Part shown: positions 32,553 to 41,784 of the stretch, piece after piece | Position numbering within the stretch: the first letter of the stretch is position 1 | How the letters are laid out: every line of letters starts with the position of its first letter | DNA from: an uncultured Helicobacter sp. | Lineage (GTDB): Bacteria > Campylobacterota > Campylobacteria > Campylobacterales > Helicobacteraceae | Reading direction: 5' to 3' | Length of the DNA: 64,000 bases | Assembly (NCBI GenBank): GCA_949298825.1 | Contig: CASFYB010000004.1 | Location: forward strand, 1-64,000 | Translations under genes and position numbers: made by a program | The notes under the pieces: model-generated | Database searches by the model: none | What the model saw: only the letters and a program-made list of their open reading frames with translations | What the model was told of the DNA's origin: nothing

Positions 32553-34499
32553 TTATAGATTAGCGCGCTTTTCTTCTAGCTCAAAATAACGAGAAATTTT
32601 AACTTCCAAAATATTTTTCAGCTCTTCTAGCTCACTAGATAGCTCTAAAAGTCCTTTGGCCTGATAGAGGGCTGGATCTGAAAGCATGAGCTCAATCTCT
32701 TTGATTCTAGATTCTAGGTCTTGGATCTCAGCTGGCAATAAATCAAGCTCGCGACTTTCCATATAGCTTAGCTTACTGGCCTTTTTGTCAGCCTTAACTG
32801 GGGTTTTGATCTCATCTTCAAAATCCTCTGGGCGCGCCATCTGTTCAAATAGCTCTTCATATTCAGCGATTTCTTTTTGCATATCAAGGTATTCGCTATA
32901 ACTTGCATAACTCTCACTCACCACACCATCACCTTGAAAGATTAATAACTTATCAGCAATCTTATCTACAAAATACCGATCATGGCTGACACTAATGACT
33001 GCACCCTCAAATAAGCGCAGATGCTCTTCTAAAATATTAATGGTTTGAATATCTAAATCATTAGTAGGCTCATCTAAGATAAGACAGTCATATTTTTTAG
33101 TAAAAAGTAGTGCTAAAGCCACGCGACTTTTCTCTCCACCGCTCAAAGAGGCGATCTTTTGGGTTAAAAACTCCTTAGGGAATAAGAAATTTTTCAAATA
33201 GCCATAAACATGCATACTCTTCCCATATACCTCGATATGATCTCCGCCATTAGGGCAAAATATCTCAAGCAATGTTTTATCATCATCAAGCATGGATTTA
33301 TTTTGATCAAAATAGCCAATGCTAATCTCCCCATATGAGATCTTCCCAGAACTTGGCTTTTCCTGTTTTATAAGCATCTTTAAAAGCGTGGATTTGCCGC
33401 TTCCATTTTTACCTACAATGGCTATTTTATCTTTTTGCAAGATTCTAAGATTTAAAGAATCAATAAGTATTTTATCTTCGATTTTTTTGCCTACATTCTC
33501 TAGCTCAAAAAGCATTTTTTTATTATTTTTTGGTTGATTTTGGGGTATATTGTTTTGCTCTCGCTGCAGTTCTAGCGCCATTTTGCGTATTATGGATGGA
33601 TTATTTTTAGCCTTAGTGCGAAGCTCTAAAACTCTAGCCTTTCTGCCTTCATTTCTTTTACGCCTAGCCTGTGTACCACGTGCTAGCCATGCTTCTTCAT
33701 TTTTAAGTAGCTTGAGTAGATTCTCATGTTCTTTGGATAGATTTTTTAAAATCTGCTCCTTGGCACTCAAATAGTCCTGATAACCACCAGAAAAATTAGT
33801 AAGCCTAGCAGAATCTACTTCAATAATCCTATGAGCCAGACGGTCGATAAAATACCTATCATGACTGATAAAAACCACGCCTGATTTAAGACTTAAAATC
33901 TGCTCTTCTAAAAACTCCACACTCTCTACATCAAGATGGTTAGTAGGCTCATCTAGGATAAATAAATCTGCTTTTTTAAGCAAGATGCTTGCTAAAGCTA
34001 GGCGCTTTTGCTCCCCTCCAGATAGGCTAATAGCCCTTCTATTTTTGAGACTTTCTAAATTAAAATGATGCAATATCTCATAGACTTTTTCTTCTAGATT
34101 CCACGCATTATGCTGGGTGATGAAGTCAATCCATTCTGCCTGCTCTTCTAAAAGCATCTTATCTTGGGATAAAACCAGCTCTCTTTCAAGCTCAGAAAGC
34201 CTTTTGTGCGCATGGCGCAAGTCTGATAAGCTCTGCTCACACACTTCATACACGCTAATATTTGGATCAAATTTTTGACTTTGAGAGAGGGTGAGTATTT
34301 GCAAGCCCTGTCTTGGCATACGCTCACCAGAATCTGCTTCTAGCTCACCACCAAGTATATTAATAAGCGTGGACTTACCACTGCCATTTTGCCCAATAAT
34401 TGCTACACGCTCCCCCTCTCTTATCGTGCAATTTATAGAATCTAAAATAACTTTGTGTTCAAACTGTTTGCTAATTTGTGCCAAAGTAAGTAAGACCAT
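32553..34499 (-). CDS. ABC-F family ATPase
   Basis: A 648-residue protein with two ABC domains and no membrane helices. The first domain has Walker A GQNGSGKST (about 37-45) and LSGGEQKR; the second has GKNGSGKST and LSGGEKSR. Between them lies the basic P-site linker (EAWLARGTQARRKRNEGRKAR). A Glu/Lys-rich coiled-coil C-terminal part follows, as in Uup. ABC-F proteins bind the ribosomal E site and relieve stalled translation; Uup acts also in DNA transactions. Resistance-type function cannot be decided from sequence. The gene is divergent from mqnA with 55 bases between. Confidence 0.9.
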   Translation of the reverse strand: MVLLTLAQISKQFEHKVILDSINCTIREGERVAIIGQNGSGKSTLINILGGELEADSGERMPRQGLQILTLSQSQKFDPNISVYEVCEQSLSDLRHAHKRLSELERELVLSQDKMLLEEQAEWIDFITQHNAWNLEEKVYEILHHFNLESLKNRRAISLSGGEQKRLALASILLKKADLFILDEPTNHLDVESVEFLEEQILSLKSGVVFISHDRYFIDRLAHRIIEVDSARLTNFSGGYQDYLSAKEQILKNLSKEHENLLKLLKNEEAWLARGTQARRKRNEGRKARVLELRTKAKNNPSIIRKMALELQREQNNIPQNQPKNNKKMLFELENVGKKIEDKILIDSLNLRILQKDKIAIVGKNGSGKSTLLKMLIKQEKPSSGKISYGEISIGYFDQNKSMLDDDKTLLEIFCPNGGDHIEVYGKSMHVYGYLKNFLFPKEFLTQKIASLSGGEKSRVALALLFTKKYDCLILDEPTNDLDIQTINILEEHLRLFEGAVISVSHDRYFVDKIADKLLIFQGDGVVSESYASYSEYLDMQKEIAEYEELFEQMARPEDFEDEIKTPVKADKKASKLSYMESRELDLLPAEIQDLESRIKEIELMLSDPALYQAKGLLELSSELEELKNILEVKISRYFELEEKRANL

Positions 34500-34518
34500 T
34501 TTATTATCCCAAAAAAAC

Positions 34519-34524
34519 TATAAT
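34519..34524 (+). promoter_or_regulatory. -10 element for mqnA
   Basis: TATAAT in CTATAATC lies 31 bases before the mqnA ATG, in the short divergent gap with the ABC-F gene. The ABC-F start is only 20 bases to the left, so the two promoters overlap. Confidence 0.5.
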
Positions 34525-34554
34525 CTTTTCCATTATACCAAACAAGGGGGCTTT

Positions 34555-35307
34555 ATGCGTTTTGGAAAAATTGATTATCTTAATCTAGCGCCCTTTGATG
34601 TATTTATCAAATCCTATCCAAGTACTTCAGGATTTAAATACTTTATCAACCTGCGCAAATCCTACCCTGCTAAATTAAACTCAGATTTCCTGCTTGGGCG
34701 GATTGATGCTGGTTTTATCTCTTCTATCGCTGGGTATAAATCTCATTTAAAAAACTCTGCGACTATGAGTGGGATTATAGCTAAAGGTGCTGTATGGAGT
34801 GTGATTGTCATGCCAAAAAATGATAAAAGTGACTATCAGTCTGCCACCTCTAATGCTCTATGCAAAGTGCTTGGGCTAAATGGCGAGGTATTAATCGGAG
34901 ATAGGGCGCTAAAATACAGATATGACAAGGGCGAGCATCTTGATATGGGCGAGCTGTGGTTTCAAAAAGAGGGGCTGCCTTTTGTGTTTGGTAGATTCTG
35001 CTTTACTAAGCATAGAAAGCTTTATGAAAACATTTCTAAAGCCTTCAATGCCAAACCCATCAAGATCCCTCACTATATCTTAATGCAATATGCCAAGCGC
35101 TTAGAGATCCCGCCAAGCTATATTCTAGAATATTTAAAACATATCTACTATAAAATAGGGCCTAAAGAGATTCTGGGCTTAAAGCGCTTTTATCGTCATC
35201 TCAACTTAAAGAGAATCAAAAAGCCAGATAGGAGTATGTTTTATTCACGAGCTAAAAAATCTTCAAACATCCACTCACAACACCAGACTAAAAATGCAAA
35301 AAGATAA
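34555..35307 (+). CDS. mqnA: chorismate dehydratase MqnA (futalosine pathway)
   Basis: The 250-residue protein begins MRFGKIDYLNLAPFDVFI, which is the MqnA signature (IxYLNxxPF), followed by INLRKSYPAKLNSDFLLGRIDAGFIS in two adjoining pieces, and GEVLIGDRALK. MqnA dehydrates chorismate to 3-enolpyruvyl-benzoate, the first step of the futalosine route to menaquinone, used by Helicobacter in place of the Men route. ATG 34555 has the binding site AAGGGGG; the longer open frame upstream is antisense to the ABC-F gene. Its last 67 bases overlap the convergent membrane-protein gene, so the C-terminal tail after about 228 residues is less certain. Confidence 0.9.
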   Translation: MRFGKIDYLNLAPFDVFIKSYPSTSGFKYFINLRKSYPAKLNSDFLLGRIDAGFISSIAGYKSHLKNSATMSGIIAKGAVWSVIVMPKNDKSDYQSATSNALCKVLGLNGEVLIGDRALKYRYDKGEHLDMGELWFQKEGLPFVFGRFCFTKHRKLYENISKAFNAKPIKIPHYILMQYAKRLEIPPSYILEYLKHIYYKIGPKEILGLKRFYRHLNLKRIKKPDRSMFYSRAKKSSNIHSQHQTKNAKR

Positions 35308-36095
35308 AAGCTATAACGTGCATTAAAATAATCAGAATCTGCTAAAACACTTGAAGAGAGCAATATAAAACATAGCACAAATACCAAAAACAAAAGATGG
35401 GCATATTCATAAAATCCAAATAAAAATTTCTTTTTTATAAAAACCCATAACAAAAGCACCAAAGCCAGCAAAAAGACAAATAAATCTATATATAAATAGA
35501 GGTTTGGCTTGTCATAATAAGGCTGGAGTGCGGAAGCAAAAAGCGTGAAAATGCAGACATTAATACTTGGGAAAAAAGTATAGGCAAAGCGATGGGTCAG
35601 ATAAGATAAATCAAAATAAGCCCCTATGATCCAAAAGATCAAAGGCAGATAGAGGAAAAATAAAGTAAAAAAGGCAGTGATGATAATAGGGACAAACTTA
35701 TGCCCAAGTAAAGCCCAAAAATCAAGATATGCGATCTCATGAGTTTGCAAGCGCAATTGAGCAAAGAAGTCTTGCTCTGGGCCACATAGAGAAAAAATCC
35801 AAATAAAGAAAAATATCACTGCAATAAAAGCAGCTACCAAAGTTTTTGATAAATGAGTCTTTTTAAAATCCTGTGTTTTTGGCGCAAGGCTTTGATGAGA
35901 AATGATGATATAAAATAGTGCTGTAAATGCGATAATCCCATAAAGCAATTTGATAAAAATGCTATAAACCATCCCATCTTTGCACAAGAAATAAAAAAGC
36001 TGACTAAAGCTTTTACTAAACTCTGAAACACCGATGCTAAGCAGCGTAAAAACCAAAAAAAAGAAAAAAATATAGGAGCTAATCATCCTTACCAT
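35241..36095 (-). CDS. integral membrane protein of unknown function
   Basis: A 284-residue, very hydrophobic, Phe/Leu-rich protein with about seven or eight predicted helices, beginning MVRMISSYIFFFFLVFTLLS. No catalytic motif recognised. GAGGT seven bases before the ATG at 36095 supports this start; another ATG is three codons inside. It follows the amidase gene after 16 bases and is probably the last member of the pyrH-amidase operon. The 3' end overlaps mqnA by 67 bases on the other strand. The last helix ends WCCEWMFEDFLARE. Confidence 0.65.
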   Translation of the reverse strand: MVRMISSYIFFFFLVFTLLSIGVSEFSKSFSQLFYFLCKDGMVYSIFIKLLYGIIAFTALFYIIISHQSLAPKTQDFKKTHLSKTLVAAFIAVIFFFIWIFSLCGPEQDFFAQLRLQTHEIAYLDFWALLGHKFVPIIITAFFTLFFLYLPLIFWIIGAYFDLSYLTHRFAYTFFPSINVCIFTLFASALQPYYDKPNLYLYIDLFVFLLALVLLLWVFIKKKFLFGFYEYAHLLFLVFVLCFILLSSSVLADSDYFNARYSFYLFAFLVWCCEWMFEDFLARE

Positions 36096-36111
36096 TAACT
36101 ACCTCAAAAAA

Positions 36112-37266
36112 TCATCTCAAATTTTTAACCACAAAGCCATCTATACCATTTGCAATACCTATAGCAAGGCTTTTTTGATATTCTTTATTATTAATACGCT
36201 TAGCCTCTATCTTATGGGAATTATAACCAATCTCTATGAGTACTGATGGCATCAATGCCCCTGCTAATACCCAAAAAGGGCCCTCCCTCACTCCTCCATC
36301 TACCACACTTTCATACTGTTTTCTTAGCTCACGAAGGATATTAAACTGAATATCAATGGCTAGTTTATTAGAGGCAATAAGTCTATGAGAGTTTAGCGTG
36401 TTTAAAAAAGAAAGTTTAGAGAAATGATTCATCGTCTCTACATCCCCTTTATTTTCTTGCTCGGCAACATCTTTGGCCCTTTCAGAGCGAGCTGTCGAAA
36501 GAAAATAGGTCTCTACCCCCTCTGCTTTATGATTACCACCTTTGCCTACAGAGTTTGCATGGATGGATACAAATAAATGTGCATTTTTAGCATTTGCCAT
36601 CTCTGTGCGCTTTTTTAGATCAATATACACATCATTATTGCGTGTCATATAGACAACATAGCCGCGTTTTTTTAGCTCAGATTCTAGCATTTTGGCCACT
36701 GCAAGCACGATCACTTTTTCACATACTTTATTGATCCCTATAGCACCACAATCCTTGCCCCCATGGCCAGGATCAAGGACGATACGATAGCCATTTTTAG
36801 CTTCTGTTTTTGATTGTATGGATTTTTGCGTTTTTTGTGTTTTTTTACTAGATTTTTCCTGAAGAAGCGGGATATCATCTACAAAACTGATATAAAGATT
36901 CTTATCGACAAAACGTAGCTGGTAAGTGGTGCTTTTATTAGCTGAAATAACGATGCGCACCTTTTGTGGGGTATTTTGTCCAATTAGTATTGAAAGGTTT
37001 TTTGGAAATATAAAGTTTTTTTTGGCAAAAGGGATAAGCACCCCATCAAATTCTAAATATTCCTTAGAATTTCCAATTTTTACAACCTTAAAGCTAGATT
37101 CCTTAATAGGAGATTGAAAGACGATCTTAAGACTTGTCGTGCCAAATGGCACCACACTCAAAACCTTGGCTTTCTCTGCAGCACTCACACTGGTAATAAG
37201 GCTAAAAAATAGGCATAAAAGCCCTATAAATCTACCAAAACTCCAACTATAAGTACTGTTTCCCAA
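36112..37266 (-). CDS. amiA: N-acetylmuramoyl-L-alanine amidase (AmiA/AmiC type)
   Basis: The 384-residue enzyme splits the amide between muramic acid and stem peptide, separating daughter cells, in the periplasm. A signal peptide (hydrophobic FIGLLCLFFSLITSVSA) is followed by an AMIN-like domain (about 35-130), a Lys/Gln linker and the Amidase_3 domain with LDPGHGGKDCGAIG, HLFVSIHANS and VLIEIGYNSH; the zinc ligands His, Glu and His are in place. It starts with TTG; a better start was not seen. H. pylori has the same neighbour (npd) upstream. Denuded glycan made by such amidases is what SPOR domains bind. Confidence 0.93.
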   Translation of the reverse strand: MGNSTYSWSFGRFIGLLCLFFSLITSVSAAEKAKVLSVVPFGTTSLKIVFQSPIKESSFKVVKIGNSKEYLEFDGVLIPFAKKNFIFPKNLSILIGQNTPQKVRIVISANKSTTYQLRFVDKNLYISFVDDIPLLQEKSSKKTQKTQKSIQSKTEAKNGYRIVLDPGHGGKDCGAIGINKVCEKVIVLAVAKMLESELKKRGYVVYMTRNNDVYIDLKKRTEMANAKNAHLFVSIHANSVGKGGNHKAEGVETYFLSTARSERAKDVAEQENKGDVETMNHFSKLSFLNTLNSHRLIASNKLAIDIQFNILRELRKQYESVVDGGVREGPFWVLAGALMPSVLIEIGYNSHKIEAKRINNKEYQKSLAIGIANGIDGFVVKNLR

Positions 37267-37269
37267 ACT

Positions 37270-38361
37270 TTAATCTTGCACCAACTCAGTTATCAATTCT
37301 TTTACGCTTAAAATCTTATCAATCCTATAGCCATTAGCCCCGCTAAAATACAATCCTTCACGTTCATCTCCTAAATGACCCTTGCCTAAACTATCTGCGA
37401 TGCAGTATCCTACAAGCTTTGCTTCTTTGCCTCTTTGGCAAGGCGCTACGCAATTACTAATGCAGCGCACCTTTGGCGCATTTCCCTCTTTAAGGCGAGC
37501 GATCACCCCTATATTGATCGCACGGGCTGGATAGCCTACAGGGGATTTTATAAGCTCGATATCCTCTTTTTTGACATTTGGCAAGATCTTGGCATACATC
37601 TTTGCATCACACTCATGTGTACCTAAAAATCTAGTAGCCATCTGCACACCAGAAGCACCCAAAGAGATCATCCTATCAATATCTTTTCTATCCCAGATCC
37701 CACCTGCAGCAATCACAGGGATATCCCCCCAGTTTTTGCTCTCTTCCACTACGCTTGGTAGGACATTTTCTAGCTGATATTCTTCCTTGAAACAGTCCTC
37801 ATATTTAAAGCCTTGATGCCCTCCAGAAAGTGGTCCCTCAACAATCACAGCATCTGGGATTTTGTTATAGCGCTCCTTCCAGCGCTTGCACAAGATCCTT
37901 AAAGCCTTGGCCGATGAAACAATGGGAATCAAAGCCACATCAGGGAAATTCTTTGTAAACTCTGGCATATTAGTAGGCAAACCTGCCCCTGTGATAATAA
38001 AATTTGCCCCTGCCTCACATGCATCTTTGACGACACGACCATATTCATTGATCGCATAAAGGATATTAGCCCCTAATGGAGAATCTCCACAAATTTTACG
38101 CGCATTTTTAAAAATCTCATTTAAGGCTTTTTTAGAATAAAAATTAATAGCCTCAAAAGGCTTGCTTGAAACAATCTTTTCTACAAATTCCATTTTCTTA
38201 TAATAGCCAGTACCCACTGCACTAATAATCCCCAATGCACCGCATTTAGAAACATTCCCTGCTAGCTCATCCCAGCTGATCCCTACTCCCATGCCACCTT
38301 GAAAAATCGGGTATTTAATCGTATATTTTCCAATCTTTAGTGGCTTTAGTGTTGTGTTCAT
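37270..38361 (-). CDS. nitronate monooxygenase / NPD-family flavoprotein
   Basis: The 363-residue TIM-barrel flavoenzyme has FQGGMGVGISWDELAG and GALGIISAVGTG near the N-terminus, IITGAGLPTNMP, VEGPLSGGHQGF, and a phosphate-binding GASGVQMATRFLGTHEC at the C-terminal part. Family members oxidise nitronates such as propionate-3-nitronate with FMN, though many physiological substrates are unknown. Cys-rich IRCISNCVAPCQRG near residue 310 is shared by the longer members and may bind a metal. It lies between tyrS and the amidase, as in H. pylori. Confidence 0.87.
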   Translation of the reverse strand: MNTTLKPLKIGKYTIKYPIFQGGMGVGISWDELAGNVSKCGALGIISAVGTGYYKKMEFVEKIVSSKPFEAINFYSKKALNEIFKNARKICGDSPLGANILYAINEYGRVVKDACEAGANFIITGAGLPTNMPEFTKNFPDVALIPIVSSAKALRILCKRWKERYNKIPDAVIVEGPLSGGHQGFKYEDCFKEEYQLENVLPSVVEESKNWGDIPVIAAGGIWDRKDIDRMISLGASGVQMATRFLGTHECDAKMYAKILPNVKKEDIELIKSPVGYPARAINIGVIARLKEGNAPKVRCISNCVAPCQRGKEAKLVGYCIADSLGKGHLGDEREGLYFSGANGYRIDKILSVKELITELVQD

Positions 38362-38370
38362 TCTTTTCCT

Positions 38371-39582
38371 TTAAGAGATAATGATTTGGACAAATTTTCG
38401 CTTGCCTACTTGTAGCACAAAACTACCCTCTTGGCATTTATAATTTTCATCCATAATTTTTTCCTGATTGATTCTTACTGCACCAGCTTTAATATCACGC
38501 CTTGCTTGAGAAGTCGAAGAGCACATACCACAATCTAGCAGCACTTTGCAAATCCACTCTCCTTTTGGGAATCTAAACTCGTTTAAATCCTCTGGCAAGC
38601 TATGTTTTGAAAAGACCAAATCAAATGCTTCTTTGGCTTGAGTGGCTAAATCTTGGTTATGATAACGCGAGGTGATTTCTAAAGCTAGATTCTCTTTTAC
38701 ACTTTTAGGATGCAGAGTCTGAGAAGATACTCCATCTTTTAACTCTGCGATCTCTTTTAAACTTCGCGCGCTCAAAAGCTCATAATATTTCCACATAAGC
38801 TCATCAGAAATGCTCATAATTTTAGCATACATTGTTTTAGAATCTTCATCTACACCAATATAATTCTTCAAACTCTTGCTCATTTTCTGTACGCCATCTA
38901 GCCCTTCTAAAAGTGGCATCGTCATTACAGATTGCTCCTTTTTTAGCCCATAGGCTCGCTGCATACTCCTACCTACAAGCAAATTAAATTTCTGATCATT
39001 GCCTCCAAGCTCAATATCACAGTTTAATGCCACAGAATCATAGCCCTGCAATAATGGGTATAAAAACTCTACTATACTAATAGGATCTCCATTTTTATGA
39101 CGCTTCTCAAAATCATCCCTCTCAAGCATCCTAGCTACAGAAAATCTCGAAGTCAGTCCTATAAGCCCTTCTGCTCCAAGTGCACTTAGCCACTTAGAGT
39201 TAAAGCATACCTCTGTGTATTGTGGATCTAGTATCTTAAAAACCTGAGTGGCATAGGTTTTGGCATTCTCATCCACTTCTTCCTGACTTAGAGGCTTTCT
39301 AGTCTCACTTTTACCAGTAGGATCTCCAATCCTTGCTGTAAAATCACCAATAAGAAATTTAACATTCCCTCCAAATCTCTGAAATACAGCCAACTTTTGC
39401 AAAAGCACAGTATGCCCTAGGTGTAAATCTGGTGCTGTTGGATCAAAGCCAGCCTTGATACAAAACCTCTCTCCTGTCTTTAAAAACTTTTCAACACAAG
39501 CCTTAATATGCTCTTCCCCGATAAACTCTGCACAGCCACGCTTAAGCTCTAGCATCGCTTGTTTGATCTCTTCATTATCCAT
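38371..39582 (-). CDS. tyrS: tyrosyl-tRNA synthetase
   Basis: A 403-residue class I synthetase charging tRNA-Tyr. Signature motifs: HLGHT (about 53-57, from [10 protein letters not shown]) and KMSKS (in [13 protein letters not shown], about 230-234). [13 protein letters not shown] and [13 protein letters not shown] are typical of TyrZ-type enzymes. A C-terminal S4 RNA-binding domain ([18 protein letters not shown]) is present. GGAG before the ATG at 39582 supports the start. It lies between spoT and npd in the conserved operon. Confidence 0.96.
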   Translation of the reverse strand: MDNEEIKQAMLELKRGCAEFIGEEHIKACVEKFLKTGERFCIKAGFDPTAPDLHLGHTVLLQKLAVFQRFGGNVKFLIGDFTARIGDPTGKSETRKPLSQEEVDENAKTYATQVFKILDPQYTEVCFNSKWLSALGAEGLIGLTSRFSVARMLERDDFEKRHKNGDPISIVEFLYPLLQGYDSVALNCDIELGGNDQKFNLLVGRSMQRAYGLKKEQSVMTMPLLEGLDGVQKMSKSLKNYIGVDEDSKTMYAKIMSISDELMWKYYELLSARSLKEIAELKDGVSSQTLHPKSVKENLALEITSRYHNQDLATQAKEAFDLVFSKHSLPEDLNEFRFPKGEWICKVLLDCGMCSSTSQARRDIKAGAVRINQEKIMDENYKCQEGSFVLQVGKRKFVQIIIS

Positions 39583-39591
39583 GACTACTCC

Positions 39592-41730
39592 TTAATTTTG
39601 ATAGGCATCTGCAAGATTACTAAAATCAATAATTTTATACTGGCTAGATAGAATCTCCTTTAAAGACTTAATCTCCCCGCTCTTAAGCTCAAAAAGTACC
39701 TCACAATAAAATGAAGCGTTATTATAAGCACTATAATGCAATCCTGTTACATTACATTCATATTTAGCTAGTGTAGCAAGAAACTTTGCTACTGCTCCAA
39801 CCTTATCTTGCAATGCCACAACAACCTTAAAAGAACTAAGTCTCTTAGCCCACTCTACCATGGCTACATTTGCACCCTTTTCAATCTCTTCATAAAGCCT
39901 ATCACAAAGCATATGATGGACCACCACGCGTTGAGAATTTACAAGCCCCACGACACGATCCCCATATTTAGGATGACAGCAAAAATCAAATCCCACTTCA
40001 CTGACATTTTTAGGCGAATGGATGAGGAATTTCTCTAATTCAAAGCTTTTGATTTTTATCATATTAAGACGAATTTTTACCAAAAATCCTTTTTCTGCTG
40101 CAATCTTTTCTTTAATCTGGGCAACAAGCTCATCTAAAAGTTTTTTATCACTATTTGCCCTCCATAGTCCTTCTGTGTTGATCCCTTTGATAGAGAGGAA
40201 GCGCTCAAACCCCTTTGGCTTATGCCCAAAAGCAGATGCTAAGAGATTAAGCGTGCCATGATTTTGGATGGTCTTAATCCTGGCTTGGCGCTGAGCTTTT
40301 AGGGCGGATTTAGCGCTAGAGGTTTTTACTTCATCAATCCATGCATATTTTGGCATTGCATTTTTGGAAGTGATGATTCTAACAATATCCCCGCTTTTTA
40401 ATCTTTGCAATAATGAGACTTTTTGATTATTTACATAAGCGCGCGTAGCAGAATTCCCAATCTCTGTATGGACTGCATAGGCAAAATCCAAAGCCACCGC
40501 CCCTACAGGCAATGTATAAATATCTCCTGCGGGTGAAAAACAAGCAATATCCTCTTGATATAAATCATTTTTTGCTAACTCATAAAATTCTTCGATAGAA
40601 TGGTTTTGATACTCAAAATTATAAAGCCAATCCATATTAGGAGTAATCCCACCATTTTTATATTTCCAGTGAGCTGCTACTCCATATTGTGCACTTTTAT
40701 GCATATCAAAGGTGCGAATCTGCACTTCATAAATAAGAGATTGCTCAAAAATAGTCGTATGCACAGTCTGATAGCCATTTTCCTTAGGCAGGGCAATATA
40801 ATCTTTAAAACGCGACATAATGGGCTTGAAATTCAAATGTATGCAACCTAAGATCTTATAGCAATCCAACTTGCTTTTAGTAATGATTCTAATAGCTAGT
40901 AAATCAAGTACTTCATCAATACTAACGCCCTTTCGCTGCATTTTAAGATAAATAGAATAAGGTCTTTTAATCCTACTTTCAATTTTAAAATCACCCTCAG
41001 CAAAGCCATTTTTTAAAAGCAAGCTCTCTACTTTTTCTATAAATTGGGCTAAACGCGCAAAAAAGGCTTGATTATTTTGATTTAAAAAAAGCTTGATTCT
41101 ATGATACTCTTTAGGGAATAGATAAAAAAAGCTCCTATCTTCTAATTCATTTTTAATTGAAGAGATCCCAAGTCTATGGGCTATAGGCGCATAGACTACT
41201 AGGGTTTCTTCAGAGATTCTTTTTTGCTTATCTTCTGGCAGGGCATCCAAGGTTAGCATATTGTGCAATCTATCGCTAATCTTTACAACCAAAGCTCTAG
41301 AATCTTTAACTGCAGCAATAAGCATTTTTCTAAATGTTAAAGCAGTTGTTAAAAGCTTTTTTGAGTTAGTATCTAGCTCTTCTTTACGAACTTCAGAGAT
41401 CTTTGTCAAAGCATCAACAAGATTGCCTACATCCTCTCCAAAATTCTTAAAAACATCTGCCATTTTATAATGCGTATCTTCCACCACATCATGCAACAAA
41501 GCAGCACAAATCATTGCCTCATCCCCACCATAAAATGCAACAATGCAAGCCACACAAATAGGATGGACGACATAAGGCTCTCCACTCTTTCTAGTCTGCC
41601 CATCATGAAATTCTATTGCCACATCCATGGCTTTCTTAATCATCTCTGTAGGCTCAATAATTTCAAAAAGCTTCAAACGTGCAGAATCTATATCAGAAAT
41701 CCTAACTAATGCATCAAAAAAAGATTCCAC
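39592..41730 (-). CDS. spoT: bifunctional (p)ppGpp synthetase/hydrolase SpoT
   Basis: The only RelA/SpoT homologue expected in Helicobacter; it sets (p)ppGpp levels in the stringent response. 712 residues: HD hydrolase domain (about 35-190) with HPICVACIVAF and ALLHDVVEDT; synthetase domain (about 230-350) with FKDYIALPKENGYQTVHT; EVQIRTFDMHKSAQYGVAAHW; TGS domain (ACFSPAGDIYTLPVGAVALD); and a C-terminal ACT-like domain (VVVALQDKVGAVAKFLA). Both active-site regions appear intact. The start is GTG (41728-41730) with GGAG five bases upstream. It is transcribed from pyrH/rpoZ side, as in H. pylori, apart from the inserted gene before it. Confidence 0.94.
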   Translation of the reverse strand: MESFFDALVRISDIDSARLKLFEIIEPTEMIKKAMDVAIEFHDGQTRKSGEPYVVHPICVACIVAFYGGDEAMICAALLHDVVEDTHYKMADVFKNFGEDVGNLVDALTKISEVRKEELDTNSKKLLTTALTFRKMLIAAVKDSRALVVKISDRLHNMLTLDALPEDKQKRISEETLVVYAPIAHRLGISSIKNELEDRSFFYLFPKEYHRIKLFLNQNNQAFFARLAQFIEKVESLLLKNGFAEGDFKIESRIKRPYSIYLKMQRKGVSIDEVLDLLAIRIITKSKLDCYKILGCIHLNFKPIMSRFKDYIALPKENGYQTVHTTIFEQSLIYEVQIRTFDMHKSAQYGVAAHWKYKNGGITPNMDWLYNFEYQNHSIEEFYELAKNDLYQEDIACFSPAGDIYTLPVGAVALDFAYAVHTEIGNSATRAYVNNQKVSLLQRLKSGDIVRIITSKNAMPKYAWIDEVKTSSAKSALKAQRQARIKTIQNHGTLNLLASAFGHKPKGFERFLSIKGINTEGLWRANSDKKLLDELVAQIKEKIAAEKGFLVKIRLNMIKIKSFELEKFLIHSPKNVSEVGFDFCCHPKYGDRVVGLVNSQRVVVHHMLCDRLYEEIEKGANVAMVEWAKRLSSFKVVVALQDKVGAVAKFLATLAKYECNVTGLHYSAYNNASFYCEVLFELKSGEIKSLKEILSSQYKIIDFSNLADAYQN

Positions 41731-41784
41731 TTTAACTCCTAAAGACTTTGCTAAAACTCTATCTTATTAAGAATGATCAGCCTT

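Noticed and set aside
34291-34554. N-terminal extension of the mqnA frame
   Set aside because: It lies antisense to the ABC-F gene; the ATG at 34555 has a good binding site and begins exactly at the MqnA signature.
39808-41709. Several plus-strand frames of 69-83 codons opposite spoT
   Set aside because: All are antisense to clear SpoT domains and have no binding sites or recognisable features.
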